From Microbacterium testaceum StLB037 (GTDB lineage: Bacteria; Actinomycetota; Actinomycetes; Actinomycetales; Microbacteriaceae), in the NCBI RefSeq assembly GCF_008763945.1, contig NZ_VTQH01000001.1:581441-645440 (forward strand): 64,000 nucleotides of DNA, in the 5' to 3' direction. The position numbers and the translations under genes are program-made. Positions 17,471-26,101 of this stretch are shown here, piece by piece. The notes under the pieces are model-generated. The model ran no database searches. It saw only the letters and a program-made list of their open reading frames with translations, and was not told where the DNA came from. The stretch's first letter is position 1. Every line of letters starts with the position of its first letter.

Positions 17471-19192
17471 ATGAACGACACCACCGACCCCCGGTTCACC
17501 GTCCTCGGTGCACGCCCGGGCAAGATCGTGGCCGTCCACCTCGCCTACGGCTCGCGCGCCGACCAGCGCGGTCGGCGACCGGCCGCCCCGTCGTACTTCT
17601 TCAAGCCGTCGAGCTCCATGGCCCCCTCGGGCGCCGAGATCGAGCGCCCCGCGGGCACCGAACTCCTCGCCTTCGAGGGCGAGATCGCGCTCGTCATCGG
17701 CGACCCCGCGCGATGGGTGACTCCGGATGCCGCGTGGTCGCACGTGGCATCCGTCACCGCCGCCAATGACTTCGGTCTCTACGACCTGCGCGCGAACGAC
17801 AAGGGCTCGAACGTCCGCTCCAAGGGCGGCGACGGATACACCCCGCTCGGCCCCGCGCTCATCGACGCCCGCGAGGTCGATCCCACCGCCCTGCGCCTGC
17901 GCACGTGGGTGAACGGCGACCTCGTGCAGGACGACTCCACGGCGGGCCTCATCTTCCCCCTCGCCCAGATCGTCGCCGACCTGTCGCAGCACTTCACCCT
18001 CGAGACCGGCGACGTGATCCTCACGGGCACCCCCGCCGGTTCGTCGGTGGTCGTCCCGGGAGATCTCGTGGAGGTGCAGGTGGATGCCGGCGCCCGCTCG
18101 ACCGGCCGACTCCGCACGACCGTGACCCAGGGCGCGCAGTCCTTCAACCCTGCGATCGGCTCGCTGCCGGCGGTGGACGACACCCAGCGCACCGAGGCGT
18201 GGGGCTCGGCCGAGGCGGCCGCCGCCGCTGGGACTGCCACGAGAACAGGCGATGTCACCGCGACAGGCGAGAACCCGGCGCATCCCCCTGTTCCCGTCGC
18301 ATCCCCTGTTCTCGTGACGGAGGCCCCGGCGCCCCACACCGCGCCGAGAACAGGCGATGTCACCGCGACAGGCGAAAACCCGGCGCATCCCCCTGTTCCC
18401 GACGCATCCCCTGTTCTCGGGACGGAGGCCCCGGCGCCCCACACCGTCGACGCCGCTGACACCGACGGGGAAGCGACGGAGGCGGCGACCGATACCCTCG
18501 CCCTCTCCCCCGCCCTGCGCGCCAAGCTCGAGCGCGTTCCCGTCGCCGCGCTCAGCGGGCAGCTGCGCAAGCGCGGCCTGAACGACGTCACGATCGACGG
18601 CGTGCACCCACTCACCCCGGGCAGCCGCTTCGTCGGCACGGCGCGGACGCTGCGCTTCGTCCCCCACCGCGAAGACCTCTTCGCCTCGCACGGCGGCGGG
18701 CAGAACGCCCAGAAGCGTGCCTTCGACGAGGTCGGCGAGGGCGAGGTCATCGTCATCGAGGCCAGAGGTGAGACCGGTTCGGGCACGCTCGGCGACATCC
18801 TCGCGATCCGCGCGCACGCCCGGAAGGCCGCAGCGATCGTCACCGATGGCGGGGTCCGCGACGCCGAGGCCGTGGCCGCGGTAGGCATCCCCGTGTTCAC
18901 CGCGGGTCCCCACCCGGCCGTCCTCGGCCGCCGCCACGTGCCGTGGGAGACCGACGTCGCCGTCGGCTGCGGCGGCACGACCATCGAGCCCGGCGACATC
19001 CTCGTCGGCGACGGCGACGGCGTGATCGTCATCCCGCCCGCGATCGCCGAAGAGGTGGTCGACGCCGCCCTCGCGCAAGAGGCCGAGGATGCCTGGATCG
19101 CCGAGCAGGTGGCATCCGGTCACCCGATCAAGGGACTGTTCCCGATGAACGCGGAATGGCGCGCTCGCTACGAGAGCGAGGTCACCCGATGA
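17471..19192 (+). CDS. FAH-domain isomerase/decarboxylase fused to an RraA-like domain
   Basis: A 573-residue fusion starting after AAGGGAG. Residues about 15-215 form a fumarylacetoacetate-hydrolase fold: FEGEIALVIG metal glutamates, NDFGLYDLR, KGGDGYTPLGPAL and LTGTPAGSS. This is the HpaG-type isomerase/decarboxylase family of homoprotocatechuate breakdown. Residues about 335-560 are RraA/HMG-aldolase-like (TDGGVRDAEAV with the Arg-Asp pair, CGGTTIEPGDILVGDGDGV), a family that cleaves or decarboxylates 2-oxo diacids. Classical HpaG has two FAH halves; here the second may be replaced by RraA, which is my inference. The linker (about 257-325) is a 35-residue tandem repeat derived from a palindromic DNA element. 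The ATGA at its end starts the GntR gene. Confidence 0.85.
   Translation: MNDTTDPRFTVLGARPGKIVAVHLAYGSRADQRGRRPAAPSYFFKPSSSMAPSGAEIERPAGTELLAFEGEIALVIGDPARWVTPDAAWSHVASVTAANDFGLYDLRANDKGSNVRSKGGDGYTPLGPALIDAREVDPTALRLRTWVNGDLVQDDSTAGLIFPLAQIVADLSQHFTLETGDVILTGTPAGSSVVVPGDLVEVQVDAGARSTGRLRTTVTQGAQSFNPAIGSLPAVDDTQRTEAWGSAEAAAAAGTATRTGDVTATGENPAHPPVPVASPVLVTEAPAPHTAPRTGDVTATGENPAHPPVPDASPVLGTEAPAPHTVDAADTDGEATEAATDTLALSPALRAKLERVPVAALSGQLRKRGLNDVTIDGVHPLTPGSRFVGTARTLRFVPHREDLFASHGGGQNAQKRAFDEVGEGEVIVIEARGETGSGTLGDILAIRAHARKAAAIVTDGGVRDAEAVAAVGIPVFTAGPHPAVLGRRHVPWETDVAVGCGGTTIEPGDILVGDGDGVIVIPPAIAEEVVDAALAQEAEDAWIAEQVASGHPIKGLFPMNAEWRARYESEVTR
18241..18446 (+). repeat. 105-bp tandem repeat containing a 73-bp palindrome, inside a coding linker
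   Basis: Two units (18241-18345 and 18346-18446) differ at about three positions in the first 100. Each begins GAGAACAGGCGATG and 46 bases later has CATCCCCTGTTCTC, its inverse with one mismatch (18300-18313). The layout is that of the intergenic palindromes in this window. 105 is divisible by three, so each unit adds 35 residues (RTGDVTATGENPAHPPVP and onward) without breaking the frame. Confidence 0.85.
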
Positions 19193-19875
19193 GCGACGTC
19201 ACCGCGAGCAGGAGCAAGTCGCAGCAGGCCTATCACTGGATCAAGCAGCGCATCGCCTCGCAGGACTTCACCCCCGGCTACCGCCTGGTGCTCGGCTCGA
19301 TCGCCGGCGAGCTCGGCATGAGCGTCGTGCCGGTGCGCGAGGCGATCCGCCAGCTCGAGGCCGAGGGCCTGGTCATGTTTGAGCGCAACGTCGGAGCACG
19401 CGTGTCGATGGTCGACGACACCGCGTACCGCTTCAGCATGCAGGCCCTCAGCCTGCTCGAAGGCGCCGCGACCGCCCTGTCGGCTCGCGCGCTCACCGCC
19501 GACGACGTGCGCCGTGCCCGCCAGGTCAACGAGCTCATGGTCGAGACGCTCGAGCACTTCGACCCGCGCGCCTTCACCGCACTGAACCAGGAGTTCCACG
19601 CGATCCTCTTCGAGAAGTGCGCAAACCCGCGGCTGCTCGAGCTCGTCGAGGCGGAGTGGGCGCGCCTCGGGCACCTGCGCGACTCGACGTTCAGCTTCGT
19701 GCCGGGCCGTGCGGCGGAATCGGTGCGCGAGCACGAGAACATCCTCGTGCTCATCGAGAACGGCGCCCCGCTCGGCGAGATCGAGAAAGTCTCGCGCCGC
19801 CACCGCTCGGCCACCCTCGACGCCTACATGGTCCACGAGCACCCCGACGAAGTGCTCGGCCTGCCCGCTTTCTGA
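19189..19875 (+). CDS. GntR-family regulator, FCD subfamily
   Basis: A 228-residue protein whose ATG overlaps the stop of the FAH-RraA gene by four bases. A winged helix-turn-helix lies at about 10-75 (IAGELGMSVVPVREAIRQLEAEGLV), followed by an all-helical FCD ligand domain (about 85-215) with FTALNQEFHAILFEKC, RDSTFSFVPG and SVREHENIL, whose histidines normally bind a metal near the effector. As the only regulator inside the hpa block, it probably represses both this operon and the divergent transporter through the palindrome at 17434. The effector may be homoprotocatechuate or a ring-cleavage product. Confidence 0.9.
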   Translation: MSDVTASRSKSQQAYHWIKQRIASQDFTPGYRLVLGSIAGELGMSVVPVREAIRQLEAEGLVMFERNVGARVSMVDDTAYRFSMQALSLLEGAATALSARALTADDVRRARQVNELMVETLEHFDPRAFTALNQEFHAILFEKCANPRLLELVEAEWARLGHLRDSTFSFVPGRAAESVREHENILVLIENGAPLGEIEKVSRRHRSATLDAYMVHEHPDEVLGLPAF

Positions 19876-19892
19876 CCTCGATATTCGATTCC

Positions 19893-19954
19893 GGATGCCA
19901 TGACCCCGCGCCCCGACGACATCGCCGTCGCGGATCGCCCGGCGCCTGGCATCC
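19893..19954. repeat. Hairpin with GGATGCCA/TGGCATCC ends
   Basis: An eight-base outer stem 62 bases apart, with an inner CGACG/CGTCG pair, in the 104-bp gap before hpaE. It may be a partial terminator or a processing site between the regulator and hpaE. GATATTCGAT just upstream could hold a -10 box. Confidence 0.45.
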
Positions 19955-19979
19955 ACCCCTCTTCACCGAAGGAGCACCC

Positions 19980-21500
19980 ATGACCACCCCGCTCACCACC
20001 GCCCGCCGCGTTCCGGCCGATCTGCCCGAGCGCATCCAGCACTACATCGGCGGATCGTTCGTCGACTCGGTCGACGGCGACACGTTCGACGTGCTCGACC
20101 CGGTGACCAATCAGACCTACCTGCGGGCCGCCGCCGGCAAGAAGGCCGACATCGACCTCGCCGTCGCCGCCGCGCGGAAGGCTTTCACCGAGGGACCCTG
20201 GCCCCGCATGGTGGCGCGCGAGCGCTCGCGCGTGCTGCACCGCATCGCCGACATCGTCGAGTCGCGCGACGAGCGCCTCGCCGAGCTCGAGTCGTTCGAC
20301 TCGGGCCTGCCGATCACGCAGGCGCTCGGGCAGGCCCGGCGTGCGGCCGAGAACTTCCGCTTCTTCGCCGACCTGATCGTGGCGCAGACCGACGACGCCT
20401 TCAAGGTGCCCGGCCGCCAGCTCAACTACGTCAACCGCAAGCCGATCGGGGTCGCGGGCCTCATCACGCCGTGGAACACCCCCTTCATGCTCGAGTCGTG
20501 GAAGCTCGGCCCCGCTCTTGCCACCGGCAACACCGTGGTGCTGAAGCCCGCGGAGTTCACCCCCCTGTCGGCCTCCCTGTGGGCGGGCATCTTCGAAGAG
20601 GCGGGCCTGCCCGAGGGCGTGTTCAACCTCGTCAACGGCCTCGGCGAAGACGCCGGCGACGCGCTCGTGAAGCACCCCGAGGTGCCGCTCATCTCCTTCA
20701 CCGGCGAGAGCTCGACGGGCCAGCTGATCTTCGCCAACGCCGCGCCCTTCCTGAAGGGCCTGTCGATGGAGCTGGGCGGCAAGAGCCCGGCCATCGTGTT
20801 CGCCGACGCGGATCTGGATGCCGCGATCGACGCCACGATCTTCGGCGTCTTCTCACTCAACGGCGAGCGCTGCACCGCGGGCAGCCGCATCCTCGTGCAG
20901 CGCGAGGTGTACGACGAGTTCGTCGAGCGCTACGCCGCCCAAGCCGACCGCGTGAAGGTCGGCTACCCCGACGACCCCGAGACCGAGGTCGGCGCCCTCG
21001 TGCACCCCGAGCACTACGCGAAGGTCATGTCGTACGTCGAGCTCGGCAAGACCGAGGGGCGCCTGGTGGCCGGCGGCGGCCGGCCCGCGGAATTCGACGA
21101 GGGCAACTTCGTGCGCCCCACGGTCTTCGCCGACGTCGCGCCCGACGCGCGCATCTTCCAGGAGGAGATCTTCGGCCCCGTCGTGGCCATCACCCCCTTC
21201 GACACCGACGAGGAAGCCCTGGCCCTCGCGAACAACACGAGGTACGGCCTGGCCGCCTACGTCTGGACCAACGACCTCAAGCGCGCGCACCTGTTCGCGC
21301 AGAACGTCGAGGCCGGCATGGTGTGGCTGAACTCCAACAACGTCCGCGACCTGCGCACCCCCTTCGGCGGCGTGAAGGCCTCGGGCCTCGGTCACGAGGG
21401 CGGCTACCGCTCGATCGACTTCTACACCGACCAACAGGCCGTGCACATCACGCTCGGCCCCGCTCACAACCCCACCTTCGGCAAGGCGCAGGCGCACTGA
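19980..21500 (+). CDS. hpaE: 5-Carboxymethyl-2-hydroxymuconate semialdehyde dehydrogenase
   Basis: A 506-residue NAD-dependent aldehyde dehydrogenase, cytoplasmic, oxidising the ring-opened semialdehyde made by HpaD. Motifs: TPWNTPFMLESWKLGPALA, FTGESSTGQ, MELGGKSPA (general base) and NGERCTAGSR (nucleophile cysteine). The DLRTPFGGVKASGLGHEGG segment and the close HpaD neighbour support hpaE over a generic betaine or aldehyde dehydrogenase. The start at 19980 follows GAAGGAG. It is first in the hpaE-hpaD-hpaH-hpaI run. Confidence 0.9.
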   Translation: MTTPLTTARRVPADLPERIQHYIGGSFVDSVDGDTFDVLDPVTNQTYLRAAAGKKADIDLAVAAARKAFTEGPWPRMVARERSRVLHRIADIVESRDERLAELESFDSGLPITQALGQARRAAENFRFFADLIVAQTDDAFKVPGRQLNYVNRKPIGVAGLITPWNTPFMLESWKLGPALATGNTVVLKPAEFTPLSASLWAGIFEEAGLPEGVFNLVNGLGEDAGDALVKHPEVPLISFTGESSTGQLIFANAAPFLKGLSMELGGKSPAIVFADADLDAAIDATIFGVFSLNGERCTAGSRILVQREVYDEFVERYAAQADRVKVGYPDDPETEVGALVHPEHYAKVMSYVELGKTEGRLVAGGGRPAEFDEGNFVRPTVFADVAPDARIFQEEIFGPVVAITPFDTDEEALALANNTRYGLAAYVWTNDLKRAHLFAQNVEAGMVWLNSNNVRDLRTPFGGVKASGLGHEGGYRSIDFYTDQQAVHITLGPAHNPTFGKAQAH

Positions 21501-21546
21501 GCCCCGCGCCCGCGCCACGGCACACGTGCCCTGCGCACAGGCGGCC

Positions 21547-21612
21547 CAGATCACGTGACCTCGGCGAGATCACCCGTCATGACACGTCGTCTCGCCGACA
21601 TCACATGATCTG
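21547..21612. repeat. 66-bp palindrome between hpaE and hpaD
   Basis: CAGATCACGTGACCTCGGCGAGA pairs with the right arm at about 20 of 23 positions. The central loop is about 20 bases. It lies inside the presumed hpa transcript, where the RNA would form a long hairpin. Confidence 0.75.
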
Positions 21613-21673
21613 GACGCCCTCCTCCACTACACACCACCCACAGACGCCGATACACACGCAAGGACGCGACCCC

Positions 21674-22828
21674 ATGGCAAAGCACACCGAAGAACAGAAG
21701 ACCTCCTCCGGGTTCTGGGTGACCGAAGAAGCACCGATCCACTCGGACGACCCCATCCCCACGCCCACCTCTCCCGCGCCCGACATCCTGCGCTGCGCGT
21801 ACATGGAGCTCGTGGTGACCGACCTCGCGGCATCCCGTGTCTTCTATGTCGACATCCTCGGCCTGCACATCACCGAAGAGAACGACGAGGCGATCTACCT
21901 CCGCTCGACCGAGGAGTTCATCCACCACAACCTCGTGCTGCGCCAGGGCCCGGTCGCGGCCGTCGCCGCCTTCTCGTACCGGGTGCGCAGCGCGGACGAC
22001 CTCGACAAGGCCGTCGCGTTCTACACCGAGCTCGGCTGCGACGTGCGCCGCGAACCGAACGGGTTCACGAAGGGCATCGGCGACTCGGTGCGCGTGGTCG
22101 ACCCCCTCGGCTTCCCGTACGAGTTCTTCTTCGACACCGAGCACCAGGAGCGCCTGTCGTGGCGCTACGACCTGTACTCCCCCGGCGAGCTCGTGCGCCT
22201 CGACCACTTCAACCAGATCACCCCCGACGTGCCCCGCGCGGTGAACTTCATGCAGTCGCTCGGCTTCCGCGTGACCGAGGACATCCAGGACGATGAGGGG
22301 ACCGTCTACGCGGCCTGGATGCGCCGCAAGCCCACCGTGCACGACACCGCCATGACCGGCGGCGACGGACCCCGCATGCACCACGTGTGCTTCGCCACGC
22401 ACGAGAAGCACAACATCCTCGCCATCTGCGACAAGCTCGGCGCCCTCCGCCGATCGGATGCCATCGAGCGCGGCCCCGGCCGCCACGGCGTCTCGAACGC
22501 GTTCTACCTGTACCTGCGCGACCCCGACGGTCACCGCGTCGAGATCTACACGCAGGACTACTACACCGGCGACCCCGACAACCCGGTCATCACGTGGGAC
22601 GTGCACGACAACCAGCGCCGCGACTGGTGGGGCAACCCCGTCGTGCCGTCGTGGTACACCGAGGGTTCGCTCGTTCTCGACCTCGATGGCACCCCGCAGC
22701 CGGTGCGCGCCCGCACCGACTCGAGCGAGATGGCCGTGACCATCGGCGCCGACGGCTTCAGCTACACGCGCGCCCCCGAGCCCGCGGCATCCGCCCCGGC
22801 CGAGTTCAAGCTCGGCAACCAGCTCTGA
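21674..22828 (+). CDS. hpaD: Homoprotocatechuate 2,3-dioxygenase
   Basis: A 384-residue extradiol dioxygenase of the vicinal-oxygen-chelate fold, opening the ring of 3,4-dihydroxyphenylacetate with O2. It belongs to the Brevibacterium/Arthrobacter type rather than the E. coli LigB type. With a constant offset of 23 from the Brevibacterium fuscum enzyme numbering as I recall it, metal ligands fall on His178, His237 and Glu290. Active-site Trp215, His223, Arg266, His271 and Tyr280 are also present. The longer N-terminus accounts for the offset. The start at 21674 follows AAGGA. Neighbours hpaE and hpaH complete the pathway. The metal may be Fe or Mn. Confidence 0.96.
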   Translation: MAKHTEEQKTSSGFWVTEEAPIHSDDPIPTPTSPAPDILRCAYMELVVTDLAASRVFYVDILGLHITEENDEAIYLRSTEEFIHHNLVLRQGPVAAVAAFSYRVRSADDLDKAVAFYTELGCDVRREPNGFTKGIGDSVRVVDPLGFPYEFFFDTEHQERLSWRYDLYSPGELVRLDHFNQITPDVPRAVNFMQSLGFRVTEDIQDDEGTVYAAWMRRKPTVHDTAMTGGDGPRMHHVCFATHEKHNILAICDKLGALRRSDAIERGPGRHGVSNAFYLYLRDPDGHRVEIYTQDYYTGDPDNPVITWDVHDNQRRDWWGNPVVPSWYTEGSLVLDLDGTPQPVRARTDSSEMAVTIGADGFSYTRAPEPAASAPAEFKLGNQL

Positions 22829-22841
22829 CCCACCCCCTTTC

Positions 22842-22905
22842 GCGTGAGGCGCCAAGATCTGTCGCCTGGGACCCCTCCGAAGCGACAGATTTTGGCGCCT
22901 CACGC
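22842..22905. repeat. 64-bp palindrome, family B, copy 1
   Basis: GCGTGAGGCGCCAAGATCTG at the left pairs with CAGATTTTGGCGCCTCACGC at the right around a TGTCGC...GCGACA core. It sits between hpaD and hpaH. The element at 31011-31074 is the same sequence in the opposite orientation with few changes. Confidence 0.8.
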
Positions 22906-22921
22906 GGCTCGAAAGGAACGC

Positions 22922-23707
22922 ATGCTCACCGACGCACAGATCGACGTCATTGCGGCCGAGCTCGCCGAGGCCGACCGCACGCACGCGGTCATCCCGCGCA
23001 TCACGGCGAGATTCCCGGATGCCACGGTCGACGACTCCTACCGGATCCAGGGTCGCTGGCGCGATACGCAGCTCGCCGCGGGCCGCACCCTCGTCGGGCG
23101 CAAGATCGGCCTGACCTCGAAGGCGATGCAGCAGGCGACCGGCATCACCGAGCCCGACTACGGCGTGATGTTCGACGACACCGTCTATCGCTCGGGCGAC
23201 GAGATCCCGGTCGCCCTGTTCTCGAACGTGCGCATCGAGGTCGAGCTGGCCTTCGTGCTGAAGACCCCGCTCGAGGGCCCCGACTGCACGCTGGAGGACG
23301 CCCTCGCCGCGATCGACTACGCCGTGCCTGCGCTCGAGGTGCTCAACTCGCACATCGAGCTCGAGGGTCGCACAATCGTCGACACGATCAGCGACAATGC
23401 CGCCTACGGCGCGATGGTGCTCGGCGATGTACACAAGCGCCCCGACGAAATCGACCTGCGGTGGGTTCCGGGCGTGCTCAGCCGCAACGGCGAGATCGAA
23501 GAAACCGGCGTCGCCGCGGGCGTCCTCGGCCACCCGGCGACCGGGGTGGCGTGGCTGGCGAACACCTTCCACCAGCACGGCGCGCGCCTGGAGGCGGGCG
23601 AGGTCATCCTGGCAGGATCGTTCACGCGCCCGATGTGGGTGTCGCAGGGCGATGACGTGCTGTGCGATTACGGACCGATGGGAACGATCTCGTGCCGCTT
23701 CGTCTGA
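22922..23707 (+). CDS. hpaH: 2-Oxo-hept-3-ene-1,7-dioate hydratase
   Basis: A 261-residue hydratase of the FAH-like MhpD/HpaH group. It adds water to 2-oxohept-3-ene-dioate to give 4-hydroxy-2-oxoheptanedioate. Visible marks: GRKIGLTSKAMQQATGI near 60-76, YGVMFDD, and the metal-binding VEVELAFVL (two glutamates), then VPALEVLNSHIE. The length is normal. The start follows GAAAGGAACGC; a longer frame from 22844 would translate the palindrome and is rejected. It overlaps hpaI by 16 bases. Confidence 0.94.
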   Translation: MLTDAQIDVIAAELAEADRTHAVIPRITARFPDATVDDSYRIQGRWRDTQLAAGRTLVGRKIGLTSKAMQQATGITEPDYGVMFDDTVYRSGDEIPVALFSNVRIEVELAFVLKTPLEGPDCTLEDALAAIDYAVPALEVLNSHIELEGRTIVDTISDNAAYGAMVLGDVHKRPDEIDLRWVPGVLSRNGEIEETGVAAGVLGHPATGVAWLANTFHQHGARLEAGEVILAGSFTRPMWVSQGDDVLCDYGPMGTISCRFV

Positions 23708-24492
23708 CCCCGACCTTCCGCGCCGCCCTCGCGGCATCCGACCGCCCCCTCGCCGGCATGTGGGTGTGCTCGGGCAACGCCACGATCACCGAGGTCGCCG
23801 CGGGCTCGGGCCTCGACTGGCTGCTGCTCGACATGGAGCACTCCGCGACCTCGCTCGAGGCGGTGCTGACCCAGCTGCAGGTCGCCGCCGCCTACCCGGT
23901 CACCCCGGTCGTGCGCGTGCCGTGGAACGACCCCGTGATGATCAAGCGGGTGCTCGACCTGGGCGCGCAGAACCTCATCGTTCCCATGATCTCGACCGCC
24001 GACGAGGCCCGTGCCGCGGTCGCCGCCACGCGGTACCCGCCGCAGGGCGTGCGCGGTGTCGGCAGTGCGCTGGCCCGCAGCGCCCGCTGGAACCGCGTCG
24101 ACGACTACCTCGCCGACGCCGCCGAGCACGTCTCGCTCACGGTGCAGATCGAGACGACGACGGGCGTCGACAACGCCGCCGAGATCGCCGCGGTCGAGGG
24201 AGTGGATGCCGTCTTCGTGGGCCCCAGCGACCTCTCGGCGTCGATGAGCCTGCTCGGCCAGCAGTCGCACCCCGACGTCGTCGCGGCGGTGCACCGTGTG
24301 TTTCAAGCGGCTCGGGATGCCGGGACCCCGGTCGGCGTGAACGCCTTCGACCCCGCGGTGGCCGAGGCCTACCTCGACGCCGGTGCCGATTTCGTGGCGG
24401 TCGGCGCCGACGTGGCTCTGCTGGCCCGGGCGTCCGAGGCGCTCGCGGCGCGGTTCGTCACCGCCCGCACGGAGCAGCGCGACAGCTACTGA
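23692..24492 (+). CDS. hpaI: 4-Hydroxy-2-oxoheptanedioate aldolase
   Basis: A 266-residue class II aldolase of the HpcH/HpaI family. It splits 4-hydroxy-2-oxoheptanedioate into pyruvate and succinic semialdehyde. Motifs: LLLDMEHSATSLEAV (base and metal loop), the arginine in RVPWNDPVMIKRVLDLGAQN, VQIETTTGVDNAAEI (metal glutamate) and FVGPSDLSASM (metal aspartate). The GTG at 23692 with GGGAAC upstream is chosen over the ATG at 23662, which would lengthen the overlap with hpaH and add a non-family extension. It is last in the operon and followed by a strong terminator. Confidence 0.94.
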   Translation: MPLRLTPTFRAALAASDRPLAGMWVCSGNATITEVAAGSGLDWLLLDMEHSATSLEAVLTQLQVAAAYPVTPVVRVPWNDPVMIKRVLDLGAQNLIVPMISTADEARAAVAATRYPPQGVRGVGSALARSARWNRVDDYLADAAEHVSLTVQIETTTGVDNAAEIAAVEGVDAVFVGPSDLSASMSLLGQQSHPDVVAAVHRVFQAARDAGTPVGVNAFDPAVAEAYLDAGADFVAVGADVALLARASEALAARFVTARTEQRDSY

Positions 24493-24497
24493 CCTGG

Positions 24498-24539
24498 ACG
24501 ACGACGGGCCGGACGATCGCTCGCCCGGCCCGTCGTCGT
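24498..24539. terminator. Terminator of the hpa operon
   Basis: A 15-bp perfect stem (ACGACGACGGGCCGG with its complement), a 12-base loop, then TTTCG. It is shared with the convergent gene at 24548. Confidence 0.8.
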
Positions 24540-24547
24540 TTCGAGGG

Positions 24548-25033
24548 TCAGTCCTCGTCTTCGTCGTCTTCCTCGTCGTCGTCGCCGATGATCTCGATGT
24601 CCTCGACCTCGAGCTCGGGCGTGAGCTGCACGTGCACGAGAGCGTCGGGGAACGAGGTCTGACCGGCGAAGACCACGATGATCGCGTCGGCGAACACGCC
24701 CACGCCGATCGCCTCGAGGTCGGTGCGCAGGTCGACGTCGGCATCCAGCTCGTCGTCGTCGAGGGCGTCCTCGATGTCGCTCGAGATCTCCTCGACGATC
24801 GCGCGCCAGCGCTCCTCGCTGACCGAGAGCACGTCCTTGAGGTTGCTCATGATCGCGTCGAGGTCGGGCGCCTCGTCCTCGTCGACCTCGGGGTCGAGGT
24901 CGACCTCCACCTCGACGCCGGCGGCATCCAGGTGTCCGGAACCGATGACGCTGTCTTCGTCGATCTGGGCGTCGTCGAGCAGGCCGCTCTCGGTGACGCG
25001 GCGGAGGAGGTCGTTCAGCACGGACTCAGTCAT
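24548..25033 (-). CDS. Acidic cytoplasmic protein of unknown function
   Basis: A 161-residue, strongly acidic protein with no signal or membrane segment. The N-terminal half is amphipathic (TESVLNDLLRRVTESGLL). The middle holds a helix with SEERWRAIVEEISSDIEDAL, and the tail after residue 148 is almost all Asp and Glu. I do not recognise the family. The codon pattern and start at 25033 look genuine. It faces the hpa operon and lies upstream of folD on the same strand, separated by 90 bp; no functional link is evident. Confidence 0.7.
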   Translation of the reverse strand: MTESVLNDLLRRVTESGLLDDAQIDEDSVIGSGHLDAAGVEVEVDLDPEVDEDEAPDLDAIMSNLKDVLSVSEERWRAIVEEISSDIEDALDDDELDADVDLRTDLEAIGVGVFADAIIVVFAGQTSFPDALVHVQLTPELEVEDIEIIGDDDEEDDEDED

Positions 25034-25123
25034 GAGAAAACCTTGCCACGTCGCGCGCCCGTGCGCCTCCCCATTGCGTGCGACGCTCCGTCTGTTCAGC
25101 CCGCGGCACGCCGCGGTTCACCC

Positions 25124-26008
25124 TCAGACGGATGCCGCCCGCTCGGCCGCCTCGACCACGTTGGTCATGAGCAGGGCCACGGTCATCGGCCCGACCCCGC
25201 CCGGGTTGGGCGAGACGAAGCCGGCGACGTCGGCGACGTCGGGGTGCACGTCGCCGTGCACACGCGACTTTCCGGTCTCGGGGTCGGTCTCGCGCGTGAC
25301 GCCCACGTCGAGCACCGCGGCGCCCGGCTTGACGTCTTCCGCGCGCACGATGTGCTTCACACCCGCGGCGGCGACGATGACGTCGGCCTCGCGCAGGTGC
25401 TTCGCCAGGTCGGCGGTGCCGGTGTGGGTGAGGGTGACGGTCGCGTTGATCTCACGACGGGTCAGCAGCAGCCCGATCGAGCGGCCGATCGTGACGCCGC
25501 GGCCGACGACGACGACCTCTTTGCCCGTCAGGTCGTAGTCGTTGCGAAGCAGCAGCTCGATGACCCCGCGCGGCGTGCACGGCAGCGGCGTGTGGATCGG
25601 GGCGTTGACGTTGAGCACGAGACGCCCGAGGTTCGTGGGGTGCAGGCCGTCGGCATCCTTCGCGGGATCGATCCGTTCGAGGATCGCGTCGGTGTCGATG
25701 TGCTTCGGCAGCGGCAGCTGCACGATGTAACCGTGGCACTCGGGGTCGGCGTTGAGCCGGTCGATGACGGCCTCGACCTCTTCCTGCGTGGCCTCGGCGG
25801 GCAGCTCGACCTGGATCGAGTTCATGCCGATCGCCTCGGACTGCTTGTGCTTCATGCCGACGTACAGCTGCGAGGCGGGGTCGGCGCCCACGAGCACCGT
25901 CGCGATGCCCGGGACGACGCCCTTCGCGCGTAGGGCTGCGACGCGCTCGGTCAGCTCCGCCTTGATCGCCGCCGACGCGGCCTTACCGTCGAGAATCGTC
26001 GCCGTCAT
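25124..26008 (-). CDS. folD: Methylenetetrahydrofolate dehydrogenase/cyclohydrolase
   Basis: A 294-residue bifunctional cytoplasmic enzyme interconverting 5,10-methylene-THF and 10-formyl-THF with NADP. The catalytic lysine is in [13 protein letters not shown], the substrate loop is GYIVQLPLP, and the dinucleotide motif is [14 protein letters not shown], where most homologues have GRSxxVGxP, so a small deviation. [15 protein letters not shown] closes the site. It follows glyA by 93 bp on the same strand, a pairing that supplies and consumes the same one-carbon unit. Probably co-transcribed with glyA. Confidence 0.97.
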   Translation of the reverse strand: MTATILDGKAASAAIKAELTERVAALRAKGVVPGIATVLVGADPASQLYVGMKHKQSEAIGMNSIQVELPAEATQEEVEAVIDRLNADPECHGYIVQLPLPKHIDTDAILERIDPAKDADGLHPTNLGRLVLNVNAPIHTPLPCTPRGVIELLLRNDYDLTGKEVVVVGRGVTIGRSIGLLLTRREINATVTLTHTGTADLAKHLREADVIVAAAGVKHIVRAEDVKPGAAVLDVGVTRETDPETGKSRVHGDVHPDVADVAGFVSPNPGGVGPMTVALLMTNVVEAAERAASV

Positions 26009-26101
26009 GGCATCCCTCGTTCTGAATCCGTCATTCGTGTCGAGCCGTGCAGGTCGCCCGCCGGAACGGGGCCGCCGCAGCAGCCCCGCCCCGGCCCGGG
26101 C

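Noticed and set aside
18241..18446. The tandem repeat as an assembly error
   Set aside because: The two copies differ at several positions, which a simple assembly duplication would not produce, and the frame is kept.
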